Shown: one piece after another, positions 34,332-43,829 of the stretch
Layout: every line of letters begins with the position of its first letter
Numbering within the stretch: position 1 is the stretch's first letter
NCBI GenBank assembly: GCA_965200955.1
Contig: OZ241742.1
Span: forward strand, 930,001 to 994,000
Length of the DNA: 64,000 bases
Direction of reading: 5' to 3'
DNA from: Bin80 sp026708685
GTDB lineage: Bacteria > Bacteroidota > Rhodothermia > Rhodothermales > Bin80
Program-made: the position numbers and the translations under genes
Notes under the pieces: generated by a model
Databases searched by the model: none
Told to the model about the DNA's origin: nothing
Seen by the model: only the letters and a program-made list of their open reading frames with translations

Positions 34332-36065
34332 TTACGGGCGTTTGACGAGAATCACTCGTAGCAATTTATTGTCGAGCCACGGAATTCTCTCTTGAAATTC
34401 TTGGGATTCTCCCTTTTTCAGAAATCTACTTTTTGCTTGTAAGTGCAGGATGACCTGAATTTCATCTTCGGTGATGGTTATGTTTCCTCTTAAGCGGACA
34501 AATTCACGGAAGATGGTTTCGACTTCTGCCTGTTCATACCCGTTACTCATGTGCATCCCTAGGAGTCTGTACAATCGACTGGCCATAACAGTCAACTGGG
34601 TATCTACATTGATTCGCATGGGGACGACTGAACTCAGGGAGTCTAGATGGAAGAATTTGATGGAGTCGCTGAGCACCCGTTCGTTGACCATTTTCCGTAC
34701 ATACCGATCGATGAGCTGTGTTGAGGAACGTTCCATCTGATTGGTGAGCATCACGGTGAGCTGATCACTGTTATCCAGGCCTTTGATTAGTAGCTGCCTT
34801 ACCCTATGGGGGTTCGTTCGTAATTTGGTCACTTCTTCAATCACTTTCGGATTTCGATATGGCCTTGGGGTAGTGGTTAGATGAATCTGATTCCAAGCCT
34901 CCATGGGTAGACAGTGGATGCGTTGGATCAACTGGTCTGATTTTCTTCGCAAGGTAATGTAGTTGATTCCCATATCGGTCAGCTTTCCCAAATACTCATG
35001 CGTGGTACATCTGCTGTCAAAGACTAATTCTTTGGGAATTGTTCCAGTCTGTGCTTTCCAGTAGTCCACAAAACGGAGGATTGATGCATTCCGGCTATCT
35101 TTGCATATGGTTGAATCTGCATAGCAAATGACATGGGAGTCGGCATCAAGGCCAAGCATCGTGAGAAGGCCATTTCGGGGGAGAGCATGTTTGTAGACAT
35201 ACTGTTTTTGTGAAAGTGCCTGATCCCCATGATAGGGGATCCTATGAAAATTGAGATCAATGGATTGCCCAGTACCGATGGTATCGGAAAGACGTACTGC
35301 AGTGTGATACCACTGATGCATTAGAGCCGTAGAAAAGGTTTGATCCACCTCAATAGAGTATTCGGTCAAGGTGGGGCAATCGGGAATGACATTGAGTCCA
35401 GTAAAGAGGGCAAGTCCTTCATCTAGGGTTTTTGCCATTTCTCGAGATGGTTGACCGATCCCGTATACCTTCAGAGCTAACAGCGAAAGAAAGGCACATT
35501 CTGCGGGGATCAAGGTCGTACCCGACATGTTGACTTTCTTCACGAAGGATGGTATGTTCATCCGAGCCAGATCCAATGCAAACAAGAAGAGTCCACCGAA
35601 ATCCGTATGAAAGGAGCGAGGGGTCAAGTCAAGCCTCCTTTGATCGGAAATTGTTCTGGGAGTAGTTGGTGTGAACTTTCTGTTTCGGGGCAGTCGTTGG
35701 ATGCCCTCTTGGGTAAAGATGTTCTGAATATAGCCTATGCTTGCAGGCATCTTCTCCTGCTCCAAGCGAGCCTTAATTTGGGTAATGGTTAAGCCGTCTT
35801 GAAGGCGCAGTTCAAGGATTCGTGCAGGTCGGGGATCCTTCTTTTTTATTTTCGGATCAGTTGTGGGCGTGGACGGCCAGAAGAAATCTAAGGTGGGATT
35901 CTTATTGAAGCGCGTGAGTAGATTACGGAACGACCCTACGGTATAGCCACCCCGCGTAGCTGCCTCCTCCACCGAGCATCCTTCATAATGATAGGCTCGG
36001 AGGGCTTCATACTGACGCATTGACAGACCATCGGGATGCTGGAAAAAGTCCAAGCGTTTACTCAT
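34332..36065 (-). CDS. DDE transposase, IS4/IS1634-like
   Basis: A 577-residue transposase. The first 150 residues carry two helix-turn-helix-like segments (SVEEAATRGGYTVGSFRNLL and LTITQIKARLEQ). The RNase H-like core shows candidate catalytic Asp in SIDLNFHR, Asp in VFDSRCTTHEYL and Glu in the late motif RYVRKMVNERVLSDSIKFF. This arrangement is that of large IS4/IS1634-type enzymes. The frame is intact. I searched 130 bp on each side and found no convincing terminal inverted repeats or target duplication, so the element ends are unresolved or decayed. It lies next to the higBA module. Confidence 0.75.
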   Translation of the reverse strand: MSKRLDFFQHPDGLSMRQYEALRAYHYEGCSVEEAATRGGYTVGSFRNLLTRFNKNPTLDFFWPSTPTTDPKIKKKDPRPARILELRLQDGLTITQIKARLEQEKMPASIGYIQNIFTQEGIQRLPRNRKFTPTTPRTISDQRRLDLTPRSFHTDFGGLFLFALDLARMNIPSFVKKVNMSGTTLIPAECAFLSLLALKVYGIGQPSREMAKTLDEGLALFTGLNVIPDCPTLTEYSIEVDQTFSTALMHQWYHTAVRLSDTIGTGQSIDLNFHRIPYHGDQALSQKQYVYKHALPRNGLLTMLGLDADSHVICYADSTICKDSRNASILRFVDYWKAQTGTIPKELVFDSRCTTHEYLGKLTDMGINYITLRRKSDQLIQRIHCLPMEAWNQIHLTTTPRPYRNPKVIEEVTKLRTNPHRVRQLLIKGLDNSDQLTVMLTNQMERSSTQLIDRYVRKMVNERVLSDSIKFFHLDSLSSVVPMRINVDTQLTVMASRLYRLLGMHMSNGYEQAEVETIFREFVRLRGNITITEDEIQVILHLQAKSRFLKKGESQEFQERIPWLDNKLLRVILVKRP

Positions 36066-36180
36066 CAGGCCACCATAAAACCCTGTACTTCAGGAGCACA
36101 GATGAAGATGCAGGTAAAAATGGAAAATCTTCATTCATTAGGATTTTTCACCTCCATCATGTGATCATCCCTAAGAGTAA

Positions 36181-37275
36181 TCAACGAAAATCATCCCAAT
36201 TGAACGATTCTTTAAGGTCATTAAAATGTGACCAGTCAATGATCTCCTCGTGCTGGAGTCTGCCAACGACAATTCCAGTAGCAATGCCCAGTTCTTTAGC
36301 AAACGTTTTGATTTCTTTCTCACTGAAAGAAGAAAGTTTCGTGAACACCGCCCACTGTTTGGGTGGAATCAGCAGATTAGATGCCCACTGATTGGCTTCT
36401 AGTTCTATATCTGTTCCATGGTTCTCGTTAGATCCATCCAAAAAAATGTTTTTCTTGCTATGAAGCAAGATGTGTGCAGCTTCGTGAAAGAATGTAAACC
36501 AGAGATGATCGTTGGATTTATACCTTCCTGTCATCTGAATGACCGCAGTTTTGGGATTAGTCCACCAAGTAGCTCCACTGAGTGGAGCACCATTAATGGG
36601 CTCTACCAACACTAACCCAACACCAGCATCATTGCATAACTTTTGTGCCTCATTCAAGGCATCAACTAAAGGCTTACATGTTAGTTCACGAATGTTTCGG
36701 ACCGCAGCCCTGAACTTACTTTTGCTGTAAGGTAGACAGAACTGCTCATCAGCTTTGATGACTCCAATTTGGAGGAGCGTCGCCAAAATTTTTGGATCAC
36801 TTCTGAATGAGGGCGAGTGACGAAGTGCAACTTTGGGATGATGATATACAGCATTCCAAGCATCGGTTGAGGCAATCCGAAAAAATGCGAGAAGGGTAGA
36901 AACTTTATCAGCGGTCGTTTTGGGTTGGGAAATATATCCGTGTTTTACCAAATGGTTGATGGGGAATCCACGAACCCATTCAGATTCTTCTTCGGCCTTT
37001 TTAGATTCAGCTTCACGAGCCAAAAAGAGTTGGTATTTGGATTCAATATTGACCCATATTTGAGCATTCAATCCAAGAACTTTTTCAAATTGTAGAGCGG
37101 TGGCAGGCTCTATGGGAGCTTTACCCGCAATGATCTCGCTGATGAGTTTGGGCGATCGGTTACAGCGTCGAGCAAACTCAGCCTGTGAATAGCCTCTGGC
37201 TTGAAGATGATCTTCAAGCATCCACCCAGGGGGAATTCCATATTGTGGTTCCCACTTTAGATTAGAATCCGACAT
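36181..37275 (-). CDS. higA: HigA-type antitoxin with ImmA/IrrE metallopeptidase domain
   Basis: A 364-residue two-domain antitoxin. Residues about 17-75 form an XRE/HigA helix-turn-helix (GWMLEDHLQARGYSQAEFA ... NRSPKLISEIIAGKAPI). The C-terminal part has the zinc peptidase motif HEAAHILLH with a downstream ELEANQWASNLLIP, typical of ImmA/IrrE. It lies 21 bp downstream of the higB-like toxin gene, the usual toxin-first order of higBA. The HTH should repress the operon by binding the upstream inverted repeat. The fused peptidase may let the antitoxin respond to stress, as inferred from ImmA-type regulators. Confidence 0.88.
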   Translation of the reverse strand: MSDSNLKWEPQYGIPPGWMLEDHLQARGYSQAEFARRCNRSPKLISEIIAGKAPIEPATALQFEKVLGLNAQIWVNIESKYQLFLAREAESKKAEEESEWVRGFPINHLVKHGYISQPKTTADKVSTLLAFFRIASTDAWNAVYHHPKVALRHSPSFRSDPKILATLLQIGVIKADEQFCLPYSKSKFRAAVRNIRELTCKPLVDALNEAQKLCNDAGVGLVLVEPINGAPLSGATWWTNPKTAVIQMTGRYKSNDHLWFTFFHEAAHILLHSKKNIFLDGSNENHGTDIELEANQWASNLLIPPKQWAVFTKLSSFSEKEIKTFAKELGIATGIVVGRLQHEEIIDWSHFNDLKESFNWDDFR

Positions 37276-37296
37276 GATCAGTAAAAGAAAAGAGAT

Positions 37297-37632
37297 TTAA
37301 TGATAATCTGTCACTTCAATGATGGTAATCCTTGTCACATTTGCAAGATCAATTCCACCATCGTTCTTTCGTGGAACTGGATCATGATTTACCTCAAAGA
37401 TGAGACGGAATGGATGAACAAGATTGATTGCAAATTGCTCAGAGCGATCTCCAACAAGTTGATGCATTCTTTCTGGAGGATTGTAGGATACCAATGAAAG
37501 ATTTTGTACATCTTCCAATAATGACATTCGGGCAGAAATAACTTTTGCCATTCTTGCCCCGAAGGACTTTACCAAACCATTTGGCTTGATAAATATTTGT
37601 TGAAGTCTGCGACTTTTAAATCCTATATCCAT
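37297..37632 (-). CDS. higB: HigB-type mRNA-interferase toxin
   Basis: A 111-residue RelE/HigB-fold protein. It begins MDIGFKSRRLQQIF, has an Arg-rich central helix and the family phrase MHQLVGDRSEQFAINLVHPFRLIFEVN, ending with a strand ITIIEVTDYH. HigB toxins cleave mRNA on the ribosome. The gene is first in the pair and precedes higA by 21 bp. It is slightly longer than the approximately 92-residue classic HigB; the extra length is an insertion near the end (PVPRKNDGGIDL). Confidence 0.82.
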   Translation of the reverse strand: MDIGFKSRRLQQIFIKPNGLVKSFGARMAKVISARMSLLEDVQNLSLVSYNPPERMHQLVGDRSEQFAINLVHPFRLIFEVNHDPVPRKNDGGIDLANVTRITIIEVTDYH

Positions 37633-37646
37633 TAATATATTAACTT

Positions 37647-37671
37647 AAACGTTACCTAACACGTAATGTTT
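37647..37671. promoter_or_regulatory. Candidate HigA operator
   Basis: AAACGTTAC (37647-37655) and GTAATGTTT (37663-37671) form an inverted repeat with 8 of 9 matching positions and a 7-bp centre. It lies 15-39 bp upstream of the higB start, where an autoregulating antitoxin would bind. Confidence 0.55.
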
Positions 37672-37791
37672 CATACTCGAAAATTAGACCGTGGATATTC
37701 ATCACCAAATATTGATTTATATTCAATGTCTATCGTAAACCATTTATCCAGATTCATTGGTAGCATCTTGCCTATGGCGGGGAATCTTCAA

Positions 37792-40299
37792 TCATCTTCG
37801 TTTCAATCGTCCACGATCTTCTAAAACTTGAATAAGGGCAGGTAAAAAGAGTAATGCAGCTAAAAGTGTCGTTCCAATTCCAACCACTGCAAGAGATCCC
37901 ACTGTATTCAACCCCGGATGAAAACTCAGCAAGAGTCCGCTAAATCCAACCATCGTGGTGACGGCCCCCATGGTCACATGCTCTCCAGTTGAGCGCAGGG
38001 TATGCCATAATGCACCAGCCCCCTCTTCCCGATAGCGATGCACTAAATGGGCGCCCGCATCATTGCCGATTCCAATAATTGCTGGGATCACAAAGAGATT
38101 GTAGAAATTCAGGCGCATTCCGAAGAATTGCATAAACAAAATCAACCAGATAATTCCTACAATCAGGGGTAACATAGCCAGAAGTGCCCAACGAAACTGT
38201 CCAAAGTTGATCCACATTAAAAGCATTACAATCACGAGAGTAGCAAGGACCATGTAAGGACTTTCCTGTTGCATCAGTCGAAGAACATCTGCCGCAACAA
38301 TGGATGTTGATCCTGCATGATAGGTTTTGCCATCTTCGGTAACAATATTGGAGACATCCTCTGCAAATGCCATGGACTTACGCCCATCAGACAGTCCAAC
38401 TGCGGGTACAATAGTAATATAACCGCCCAATTCGCCCGATTTTGAAATAAAGCGTCTGCTGATGATTTCAGGAACATCTTCCACGGTGATGGGAGTGCGT
38501 GTCTGTGCCGCTCTACGGATACGATCGACACTCTGATCTCCGGCAAAGACGGGATCAGTCAGTAGTGAATCTCGGATCAATGCAATTCGTTGGATCCGCT
38601 GATTCTGCCTTTCAGGAGTCAGAGGAAAGCGGTCCTGCAAGATCTCAACATCACGTATGGTGGTACGAAAACTATCTGCGTCAATGACTTGCAACACGGT
38701 ATCCTCTTCCATTCGTTGACGTAAGGCCTGTGCCACTGAGAGAGCTTCTTGGGGATGATCAACAACAATATAGGCAGGATTTCTACGATTAAAATCTGTG
38801 TAGGCCGAGGCTGCTTTCGCATTCAATGCTGCCCAGTCCTCATAGACAGGCTCCAAAACACCAAACCGATATTCAAACTCGGTTCGTGGTGCCATAAACA
38901 AGGCAACAGCGGTCACTGCAATACATCCCACCAATAGTCCACGAGCACCCACCAATAGACCAGTCACACTTTGTTGAGCAGGGTGCTCACGTTCAAAATG
39001 CAGGATCTTCCAACGCTCACAAATGACCAATAGGGCAGGTAGAATGTGTAGAGTACAGATCAGGGCAATCAGAACACCTGTTCCTGCAAGAAATCCAAAT
39101 TCACTAAACCCTTTGAAGTCAGCGGCCATCAAAACAAAAAGTGCGGCTGCTGTAGTAAGAGCACCCACGGCAATGGCCTGTCCAGTGCTCATAAAGGTCT
39201 TTTCGATCGCATCGCTTACGCTATGTCCAGATCCTCGCTCCTCAATATAACGGGCATAAAAATGAATTCCGTAGTCGATCCCCAACCCAAATAACACCAA
39301 TCCTAAGGTTGAACTGAATAGATTCAGGGTTTCAAAAACCAAGAAGCCAATGGCTGCGGTCCAGGCCAAACTCATCAGCAGAGGTATCCCAATCAATGCA
39401 GCGGTAACTGGGGCTCTCGCAAGTTGAGACCAAATCGCATTCCGTCCTCGGAGTTGAATGGCTTTCACGAAAAAGTATGCCATCAAAACCAACAGTACAG
39501 CCATTGCTCCTGCACCGAAAGAACCGATCACATCGTCGGTGATGGCCCGGATCTCGGTCCGATACCTCCATAATCGACCCGCAAGATAGGTTTCCATATC
39601 GGGGTGATAGGATGCGGGACGGACCGTTTGGATCACATTTTCCAATTGGGCATAGATGGATTCAATGTAACCCACATCGGTGGATGAACCAGCAACGAAA
39701 AAACGAGCTACCAGAATTGTGCTATCTGAATTGACGAGATATTCAGGCCCCACAATCTGATTATAGACCTCTTCAAGGGTCTCAGCGTCTGTATCCTCTT
39801 CCACTTCTTCTTCGTCATCAAGGCTGAAAAAAAATGGATTGGCCTCTAGCTTGACCTCTACAATTTTATCTTCCAGCCAGGTTGTCAGCGTGTTTAATTC
39901 ATCATCTGTGGCAAAATACAATCCATTGTTTGCCATGAATTCAGTATCCCGTCTCAACTCCTGACGCACAAAAATTGGATCATTCTGAACGGAATCTCGG
40001 AGCAACATAGCAGGTGGGATGACCGCTTCGGCGAAGGCTAAATTTGCCTCAAAAGAGGGACTTTCAATCGCAAGATCGATCGATACATCACCAGCTCCAA
40101 TGGTTTCACGAATCTTTTCCAGAGACTGCACACTGGGGTACGACTCAGGAATCAGATGGGCAAAGTCTGGGTCAATGGTCAGCTTGCTCGCTAGGAGAAT
40201 ACTGCCGATTGAAATCAGCAGTGCAGCTCCAAGAAAAAGAAAAGGGTATCGCACCACGATGCGAATCCAGCCGTGCAATCTTGCAAAGAGGAATGTCAT
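37792..40299 (-). CDS. MMPL/RND-family transporter (HpnN-like)
   Basis: An 835-residue RND-fold permease with two repeats, each one transmembrane helix, a large periplasmic domain and five helices. The motif LGLVLFGLGIDYGIHFYARY in repeat 1 and IPAIIGIGNDAGAHLVHRYREE in repeat 2 contain the acidic residues used for proton coupling. Members move lipids such as mycolates or hopanoids to the outer envelope. The upstream DUF3047 gene overlaps its start as ATGA, and a third membrane protein lies before that, so a lipid-trafficking operon is inferred. Confidence 0.88.
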   Translation of the reverse strand: MTFLFARLHGWIRIVVRYPFLFLGAALLISIGSILLASKLTIDPDFAHLIPESYPSVQSLEKIRETIGAGDVSIDLAIESPSFEANLAFAEAVIPPAMLLRDSVQNDPIFVRQELRRDTEFMANNGLYFATDDELNTLTTWLEDKIVEVKLEANPFFFSLDDEEEVEEDTDAETLEEVYNQIVGPEYLVNSDSTILVARFFVAGSSTDVGYIESIYAQLENVIQTVRPASYHPDMETYLAGRLWRYRTEIRAITDDVIGSFGAGAMAVLLVLMAYFFVKAIQLRGRNAIWSQLARAPVTAALIGIPLLMSLAWTAAIGFLVFETLNLFSSTLGLVLFGLGIDYGIHFYARYIEERGSGHSVSDAIEKTFMSTGQAIAVGALTTAAALFVLMAADFKGFSEFGFLAGTGVLIALICTLHILPALLVICERWKILHFEREHPAQQSVTGLLVGARGLLVGCIAVTAVALFMAPRTEFEYRFGVLEPVYEDWAALNAKAASAYTDFNRRNPAYIVVDHPQEALSVAQALRQRMEEDTVLQVIDADSFRTTIRDVEILQDRFPLTPERQNQRIQRIALIRDSLLTDPVFAGDQSVDRIRRAAQTRTPITVEDVPEIISRRFISKSGELGGYITIVPAVGLSDGRKSMAFAEDVSNIVTEDGKTYHAGSTSIVAADVLRLMQQESPYMVLATLVIVMLLMWINFGQFRWALLAMLPLIVGIIWLILFMQFFGMRLNFYNLFVIPAIIGIGNDAGAHLVHRYREEGAGALWHTLRSTGEHVTMGAVTTMVGFSGLLLSFHPGLNTVGSLAVVGIGTTLLAALLFLPALIQVLEDRGRLKRR

Positions 40300-41000
40300 T
40301 CTTCTGAAGCGATTATAATATCATCAAAATAAACATCTGCCTCGCCGTCAGTATTGTCAGAATCACTCCAGATCATTATATAGATTGGATTTCCAGAGGG
40401 TTCTTTGTTAAAGAGCATCTGGTAGTCATCGGCGACATTCCGTTGAACCTCAATCCATTCTCCCAAACCCTCCGATGCAGTGGAAACCACCACGACATGA
40501 AGCTTTCCATATCGATGCCGACTGCCGATGGGAAGGGTACTGCTGTAGGTATACTTGATGGTGCAGGGTCGTCCAAGCCAGTCACTGCATGGGAAAGCAA
40601 CATACAGGGCCGCACCCGTATCATTCAGACCTCGTGAGCGTTCGGTTGCTCCATCTGGAAGCTTGTCTGCACGCCAGCGCCAGCGAAGGATCGGAAAATA
40701 ATTCAGATCCCATGGAAGCAGTGCCCCTTGGGGTAATGCGATCTGAACCGACTCTCCCTGAGTATAGGCTTGAAGGATATTTCCGTTCTCTCCCTGGATT
40801 ATCTCCACAAAATCATCGGGCTTAGCATGATCCGATGGAATGGGAAGCATACTCCTTGATGCACGGTCAGGTATTTTCCACATGTAGGGCAGATCGCCCA
40901 CTTCGTATCTCTCAAAATCCTCAATGACTCGTACCTGTTGAGCAAACCCATCAAGAACAGAAATCCCTGCAAATAAAACCATGGTGATAAGCAATGGCAT
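40296..41000 (-). CDS. DUF3047-family exported protein
   Basis: A 234-residue protein with a signal peptide (MPLLITMVLFAGISVLDGFA, cleavage near FAQQ). The mature part matches the DUF3047 pattern: VIEDFERYEVGDLPYMWKIP, LRWRWRADKLPDGA, DTGAALYVAFP and VYFDDIIIASEE at the end. The fold is probably a jelly-roll. Two Cys (C-SDWLGRP-C) may form a disulfide. It overlaps the MMPL gene by ATGA and follows the membrane protein by 12 bp. A periplasmic partner of the transporter is inferred. Confidence 0.8.
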   Translation of the reverse strand: MPLLITMVLFAGISVLDGFAQQVRVIEDFERYEVGDLPYMWKIPDRASRSMLPIPSDHAKPDDFVEIIQGENGNILQAYTQGESVQIALPQGALLPWDLNYFPILRWRWRADKLPDGATERSRGLNDTGAALYVAFPCSDWLGRPCTIKYTYSSTLPIGSRHRYGKLHVVVVSTASEGLGEWIEVQRNVADDYQMLFNKEPSGNPIYIMIWSDSDNTDGEADVYFDDIIIASEE

Positions 41001-41012
41001 CTATTTTCATAT

Positions 41013-41984
41013 CTATGAGACAGATTCTTTTGACGCATTCAGATGGGGTTTAGTCACAGAAACAAGATCTGAATTCTTGGGAGGCTGAATGGAAAGGGTG
41101 GCGAAAAAGATGAGATTGATTAGCCTGTTCACCAGAGCAACAGCACCAAATAATGCCGCAATATGAGCTTCGGAAACAGTCATTGCACCTGCCATGCTTA
41201 CAGCAATGGCCATGGTGAGCAGATCCTGACTCGGAATGAACGGAATCTGGTTGATGATAATTGAGACTGCAGCATAGGTAAACCAAATCTCCAGTGGAAC
41301 TTCTGGCATTGCAAGATGCCACATGGAAATTTCCAGCACCTGTCGAACAACCAATCGTGAAATATGGAGTCCGAAGATGATGCGAGTGGCTTTCCATGGC
41401 ATGGAAAAGAGCCATCGCCTCCATTTGAAAACGATCACAAGGATCACAATGGTGACTCCTACTGCTCCTATGAGAAAGGCTGAATGGATTCCCGGTATCA
41501 GATCGCGTATGTTAACCTGACCTTCCCATGCAAAGAATACGATCAAAATGACCGCGGACAATGTAGAGGCACCTGCGGAAATGATATTCATATCGCGTAT
41601 ACATTCCATCAGGGATCGCCCCGATTGCTGGACATGGTCTTTGGCCCATGTGTAGAGGTAAATTTCTCCTGAGTATCCGAGGACTTCCTTGTTTAAGATT
41701 CGCTTCTTGATAAATGCCCGTATGGCGGCGGCAGGAGAAAAATCCCATACCACCCTGTACGCCAAAAACTGCACTGCCGGGAGAAGGAAATACAGCGTGA
41801 TCAGAAGAAGATAAAACAGTGGATTTCGAGGTAATCCAAGAAATACCTCACGAAATTCCACCTCACGCAGTTGCCAGACCAAGAACGCAATCACGCCAAC
41901 GGTAAAGGCAATACGCATTACGCGGGTGATCCGCCTGCCGAGAGATGTGTCTCTCAGTTGTGCCAATTGCTCACGAATTCGCAT
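41013..41984 (-). CDS. Polytopic membrane protein, LPG-synthase-TM/UPF0104-like
   Basis: About 323 residues starting at MRIREQLAQL (41982-41984); a Met eight codons earlier is possible. There are about eight hydrophobic helices (for example VMRIAFTVGVIAFLVW, PLFYLLLITLYFLLPAV, ALFGAVALVNRLINLIFF). Layout and the IPFIPSQDLLTMAIAVSMA segment resemble the lysylphosphatidylglycerol-synthase membrane domain/UPF0104 group, often linked to lipid flipping. It heads the operon with DUF3047 and MMPL genes. The exact family is uncertain. Confidence 0.7.
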   Translation of the reverse strand: MRIREQLAQLRDTSLGRRITRVMRIAFTVGVIAFLVWQLREVEFREVFLGLPRNPLFYLLLITLYFLLPAVQFLAYRVVWDFSPAAAIRAFIKKRILNKEVLGYSGEIYLYTWAKDHVQQSGRSLMECIRDMNIISAGASTLSAVILIVFFAWEGQVNIRDLIPGIHSAFLIGAVGVTIVILVIVFKWRRWLFSMPWKATRIIFGLHISRLVVRQVLEISMWHLAMPEVPLEIWFTYAAVSIIINQIPFIPSQDLLTMAIAVSMAGAMTVSEAHIAALFGAVALVNRLINLIFFATLSIQPPKNSDLVSVTKPHLNASKESVS

Positions 41985-42066
41985 GGTACATGGGTTTACC
42001 GAGCACAAAATTCATGAAAATGGTGCTTTATATTGTATCTTTAACAAATTCATTGTTCCAACGGCC

Positions 42067-42507
42067 ATGAGTCAAAAAGAATCGCGCCATACTTACGATT
42101 CCCTAAAGATTGGCGATATTCATGAAATTCATCGTTTCGTGAGTGAGGATGATGTCCTCACCTTTGCCCGGATTACTGGGGATGACAATCCTATTCATGT
42201 GGATGAAAAGTATGCTCAGAGCACTCGGTTTGGTCATCGGGTTGTCCACGGGGTGTTACAGTTGGGGCTGATCTCCAAAGTACTAGGACGCGACTTCCCA
42301 GGTTCTGGAAGTATCGCTGTTTCCATTTCATGTCGGTTTCTTCGTCCAGTGAGAGTAAACTCCGAAGTTCGTGTTTCGGTCAAGATCATTGAGAAATTGG
42401 AAAAGCGCGGCTATGTAAAGGCAGAAACGAACATATATACGGAGAACAATAAATTGGCTCTTGCTGGGGAGGCGACCATTATTCCTCCTCGGGAGGATGC
42501 TCCATAA
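42067..42507 (+). CDS. MaoC-like (R)-specific enoyl-CoA hydratase
   Basis: A 146-residue hot-dog-fold protein from the ATG at 42067; the frame is open upstream but lacks homology there. The hydratase motif is clear: FARITGDDNPIHVDEKYA and FGHRVVHGVLQLGLIS, with catalytic Asp and His. PhaJ-type enzymes hydrate trans-2-enoyl-CoA to the (R)-3-hydroxy form. The gene is divergent from the membrane-protein operon and its 3' end overlaps convergent recF by 29 bp. Confidence 0.87.
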   Translation: MSQKESRHTYDSLKIGDIHEIHRFVSEDDVLTFARITGDDNPIHVDEKYAQSTRFGHRVVHGVLQLGLISKVLGRDFPGSGSIAVSISCRFLRPVRVNSEVRVSVKIIEKLEKRGYVKAETNIYTENNKLALAGEATIIPPREDAP

Positions 42508-43627
42508 CTTGTCCACTCTGAACATGGATGGACTGGTGGGGATGCCCCCATTTTTTGATTCGTGAACGTAGTTTTTCTGAATCGGCAGCCGTCAGCAGGC
42601 TCTGTCCTGTGGAGTCTCCTCGTAACCATTCAAGGATGACCTCTGTACGTGTAGGGTCAAGAGAATCAAAAACATCATCTAGGAGCAGGATGGGCTTTTC
42701 TTCAAGACGATCGTCCAGATAATTGAATTGTGCGATTCTTAGTGCAATGGCAAATGAACGGTGCTGTCCTGTGGATCCAAATCGTCGAACTTCCTGATCA
42801 TCCAATTTAAAGACCAGTTCATCACGGTGTGGGCCCGTGTTGGTACGTCCCTTGTCGATATCTCGGGGTGTTGATTCAACTAGTGCTGATAGCAAGACAG
42901 ACTCTGCGTCATCAGCAGATGAGTAGTCTTCTGCGTGAATCGGTCCCTGATATACAATTGATGGTTCTTCAATGGCTTGTCCAAGCTGCTTCCAAGCCTG
43001 TTTCAGCTTATCATTGAATTCTGCGATAAATCCAGATCTTTGCACAATAATTCGGCTTCCCAGTTGGGCAAGGATTGCGTTCAATGGTGCAATCAACGAT
43101 GGATCAATGGGGACTTGATGGCGATGAGAGAGTACCTCATTGCGTTGTTTGAGTGCACGACGATACCGGATCAGATCTCTTAAATGGTTGGGGCTTGCCT
43201 GACTCAATATGCCATTGAGAAATTTTCTACGATCATCTGGGCCCCCATAGGTGAGACTTTGATCCCCAGGTACAAAAACGACGATAGGAACGATGCCTAC
43301 GATGTCGGCCTTACGCTCTGGGGCAACACCATTGAGAAAGATTCGCTTTCCTTCACGCAATGAAACTGCAGTCCGTATCGTTACTTTTTTTCTTACTGTT
43401 CCTTCAAACTGCCCTTCCACTTCAAAATAGTCTTGGCCTCGCTGGATGACATAGCGTTCAACACCTGTCAGAAAACTTTTGGTTAAACACAAGTAGTGAA
43501 TGGCCTCCAGAATATTGGTTTTTCCAGCACCATTAGATCCGTAAAGGAGATTCACTCCCGAAGACAGGTCTATCGTTGAGTTAGAATGCGCTCGCATATT
43601 TCGTAGACGGAGAGAGCGCAGGGTCAT
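42479..43627 (-). CDS. recF: DNA replication and repair protein RecF
   Basis: A 382-residue SMC-like ATPase. Motifs are Walker A YGSNGAGKTN (about 29-38), the RecF phrases VFVPGDQSLTYGGPDDRRKFLNG and STGQHRSFAIALRIAQ, and Walker B KPILLLDDVFDSLD followed by QSLLTAADSE. RecF helps RecO/RecR load RecA at single-strand gaps. It is not next to dnaN or gyrB, unlike in many bacteria. Its 3' end overlaps the MaoC-like gene. Confidence 0.93.
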   Translation of the reverse strand: MTLRSLRLRNMRAHSNSTIDLSSGVNLLYGSNGAGKTNILEAIHYLCLTKSFLTGVERYVIQRGQDYFEVEGQFEGTVRKKVTIRTAVSLREGKRIFLNGVAPERKADIVGIVPIVVFVPGDQSLTYGGPDDRRKFLNGILSQASPNHLRDLIRYRRALKQRNEVLSHRHQVPIDPSLIAPLNAILAQLGSRIIVQRSGFIAEFNDKLKQAWKQLGQAIEEPSIVYQGPIHAEDYSSADDAESVLLSALVESTPRDIDKGRTNTGPHRDELVFKLDDQEVRRFGSTGQHRSFAIALRIAQFNYLDDRLEEKPILLLDDVFDSLDPTRTEVILEWLRGDSTGQSLLTAADSEKLRSRIKKWGHPHQSIHVQSGQVMEHPPEEE

Positions 43628-43727
43628 GGAAGCAGAATCAAAATCTACTCTAAAACGCGAAGGTGGGCAATTCGTTCGGATGCGGGGAACTGCACTGCGG
43701 GCTGGGATTCAGATCTTTGACCATGTT

Positions 43728-43825
43728 GAGGCCTTTGCAAAACCTACCATTCAAATCAAAAAAACGCCTCTCATGACACCCAAAGCAATATTTCTACGAA
43801 AATACTGAGGTTTTGCAAAAGCATC
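43728..43825. mobile_element. 98-bp miniature inverted-repeat element, copy A
   Basis: The left arm GAGGCCTTTGCAAAACCT (43728-43745) and the right arm AGGTTTTGCAAAAGCATC (43808-43825) are inverted repeats matching at 16 of 18 positions. The element is flanked by the direct repeat TGTT at 43724-43727 and 43826-43829. It contains no gene. A second element of identical length with the same terminal motif lies at 57624-57721. These are the hallmarks of a non-autonomous transposable element; no transposase with such ends is in the window. Confidence 0.72.
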
Positions 43826-43829
43826 TGTT

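Noticed and set aside
34200..36180. Terminal inverted repeats for the 577-residue transposase
   Set aside because: GTGATCA-type words occur on both sides but in the same orientation; no inverted pair or duplication could be established.
43626..43808. 60-codon plus frame divergent from recF
   Set aside because: Its second half is the miniature element, so the open frame is accidental.
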